A stretch of DNA of 13,467 bases, taken from positions 1 to 13,467 of the forward strand of contig CAZCZY010000016.1 of NCBI GenBank assembly GCA_964503525.1, read 5' to 3'. Below the pieces are notes generated by a model that saw nothing but the letters and a program-made list of their open reading frames with translations, was not told the DNA's origin and ran no database searches. Shown here one piece after another: positions 12,626-13,467 of this stretch. The position numbers were made by a program, and so were the translations under genes. Position 1 is the stretch's first letter; every line of letters begins with the position of its first letter. Origin of the DNA: CAZCZY01 sp964503525 (GTDB lineage Bacteria; Patescibacteriota; JAUYIX01).

Positions 12626-13467
12626 ATGTTCGAACCAAAAGGGAAAAAAGTAACGGTCATGGGTTTGGGGTTGCATGGCGGCGGCATTGGCGCGGCCAAA
12701 TGGCTTCTGAAGCACGGCGCACGGGTAACTGTGACTGACTTAAAGGACGAAAAAATTCTTGCTAAGTCCTTGCGCGAGGTTGCCTCCGTTGGACTTCCCT
12801 TTGATCAAATACTGGGACAACATCGCGACGAAGATTTTACGACTGCAGATTTAGTAATCAAAAATCCTGGCGTGCCCAATGATTCTAAATATTTGACAAT
12901 GGCGCGTGGAGCTGGAGTCGTCATCAACACAGACGTCGGAATATTTTTTGAAAATTTCCCGGGGTCAATTGTGGGTGTGACGGGAACAAAAGGAAAAACA
13001 ACAACAACGACGTTGCTATATCAGATTCTGAAAGATGCCGGCCGCAAACTGCTTTTGGGCGGTAACTTACGGCGCTCGCCTTTGGATGACTTAGATTCTG
13101 CTACGCATGATACTCTCGCTGTTTTGGAGTTATCAAGTTTTCAGCTAGAAATTCTCGGCGAACTTAAGCGCTCACCGCACGTCGCCGTTTGGACAAATAT
13201 TTTTCCGGATCATCTCGATCGCTACAGCGATATGGCCGCTTACGTAGATGCCAAAGCCCAAATATTTCTACATCAAAAGGCGGACGATTACTTTATTACC
13301 AATGCCGATCAACCCGAACTAGTTGCACTGGCAAAAAAAGTTCCCGGACAAGTAGTTTTTTTCTCAACAGCAAAAGAGTTGCCATCGGGAATTTTTGTTC
13401 GTAACAAGAAAATTATATGGCGATGGTCAGCAGCGGCCACAAAACAAGTTGAAGAAAAGGAAATCGG
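12626..13467 (+). CDS. murD: UDP-N-acetylmuramoylalanine--D-glutamate ligase (MurD), 3'-truncated by window edge
   Basis: First 280 residues, running off the right edge without a stop. MurD adds D-Glu to UDP-MurNAc-L-Ala using ATP in the cytoplasm. The N-terminal Rossmann domain starts MGLGLHGGGIGAAKWL and contains KNPGVP (79-84). The ATPase domain has the P-loop GVTGTKGKTTT (117-127), the GGN..RSPLD segment (145-154), LELSSFQLE (168-176), TNIFPDHLDRY (190-200) and Lys210 in DAKAQIF, the position of the carbamylated lysine. The C-terminal domain is mostly outside. In other Mur ligases (C, E, F) the SSFQL segment differs, so MurD is favoured. Start ATG 12626 follows GAGGA too closely (1 nt) for a functional Shine-Dalgarno; AGGTAGG ending 8 nt upstream is a possible weak one. 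Confidence 0.94.
   Translation, partial: MFEPKGKKVTVMGLGLHGGGIGAAKWLLKHGARVTVTDLKDEKILAKSLREVASVGLPFDQILGQHRDEDFTTADLVIKNPGVPNDSKYLTMARGAGVVINTDVGIFFENFPGSIVGVTGTKGKTTTTTLLYQILKDAGRKLLLGGNLRRSPLDDLDSATHDTLAVLELSSFQLEILGELKRSPHVAVWTNIFPDHLDRYSDMAAYVDAKAQIFLHQKADDYFITNADQPELVALAKKVPGQVVFFSTAKELPSGIFVRNKKIIWRWSAAATKQVEEKEI

Overview
The window is a dense stretch of bacterial chromosome with every convincing gene on the + strand. It holds thirteen genes; the first is cut by the left edge and the last by the right edge. Base composition is roughly balanced. Small proteins, a DUF3048 protein with an N-terminal membrane anchor, an alpha/beta hydrolase containing an NAKY.EW segment, a MurD with a GLGLHGGG start and a D-aminoacylase with an IQSHSD motif all suggest a Candidate Phyla Radiation (Patescibacteria, Parcubacteria-like) genome. 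That placement is an inference from protein character, not from a marker tree. TAA, TAG and TGA all end genes here, so the recoded UGA of Gracilibacteria/Absconditabacteria is not in use.

Left part (1-3099): the 3' part of a methylguanine-DNA methyltransferase, a membrane-anchored DUF3048 (YerB-like) protein, an HD-domain phosphohydrolase and a small serine alpha/beta hydrolase. These look like separately transcribed housekeeping or accessory genes. Several have a -10-like hexamer very close to the start codon.

Middle (3203-7139): aspartyl-tRNA synthetase with the His signature of the non-discriminating type, then a YbaK-type aminoacyl-tRNA deacylase carrying an unusual basic tail, then the condensin partners ScpA and ScpB.

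Right part (6513-12626 onward): from scpB the genes are nearly fused. A membrane protein with acidic calcium-binding-type repeats overlaps scpB by 8 nt. A D,D-carboxypeptidase follows 18 nt later, mraY overlaps it by 8 nt, and murI follows mraY by 12 nt. After an 82-nt spacer rich in mutually pairing repeats come an N-acyl-D-amino-acid deacylase and murD. The block couples chromosome segregation to peptidoglycan building. MurI makes D-glutamate, MurD uses it, MraY starts the lipid cycle, the carboxypeptidase trims stem peptides, and the D-acylase between murI and murD may salvage D-amino acids.

No mobile element, CRISPR array, rRNA or tRNA gene was recognised, and no stretch over 300 nt lacks a gene. 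The main points for follow-up are the near-total lack of Shine-Dalgarno sequences with promoter -10 elements close to start codons, the alternating AGTTT/AAACT repeats after murI, the D-glutamate gene grouping, and changes at normally conserved positions in MurI, the D-acylase, MraY and the HD protein.
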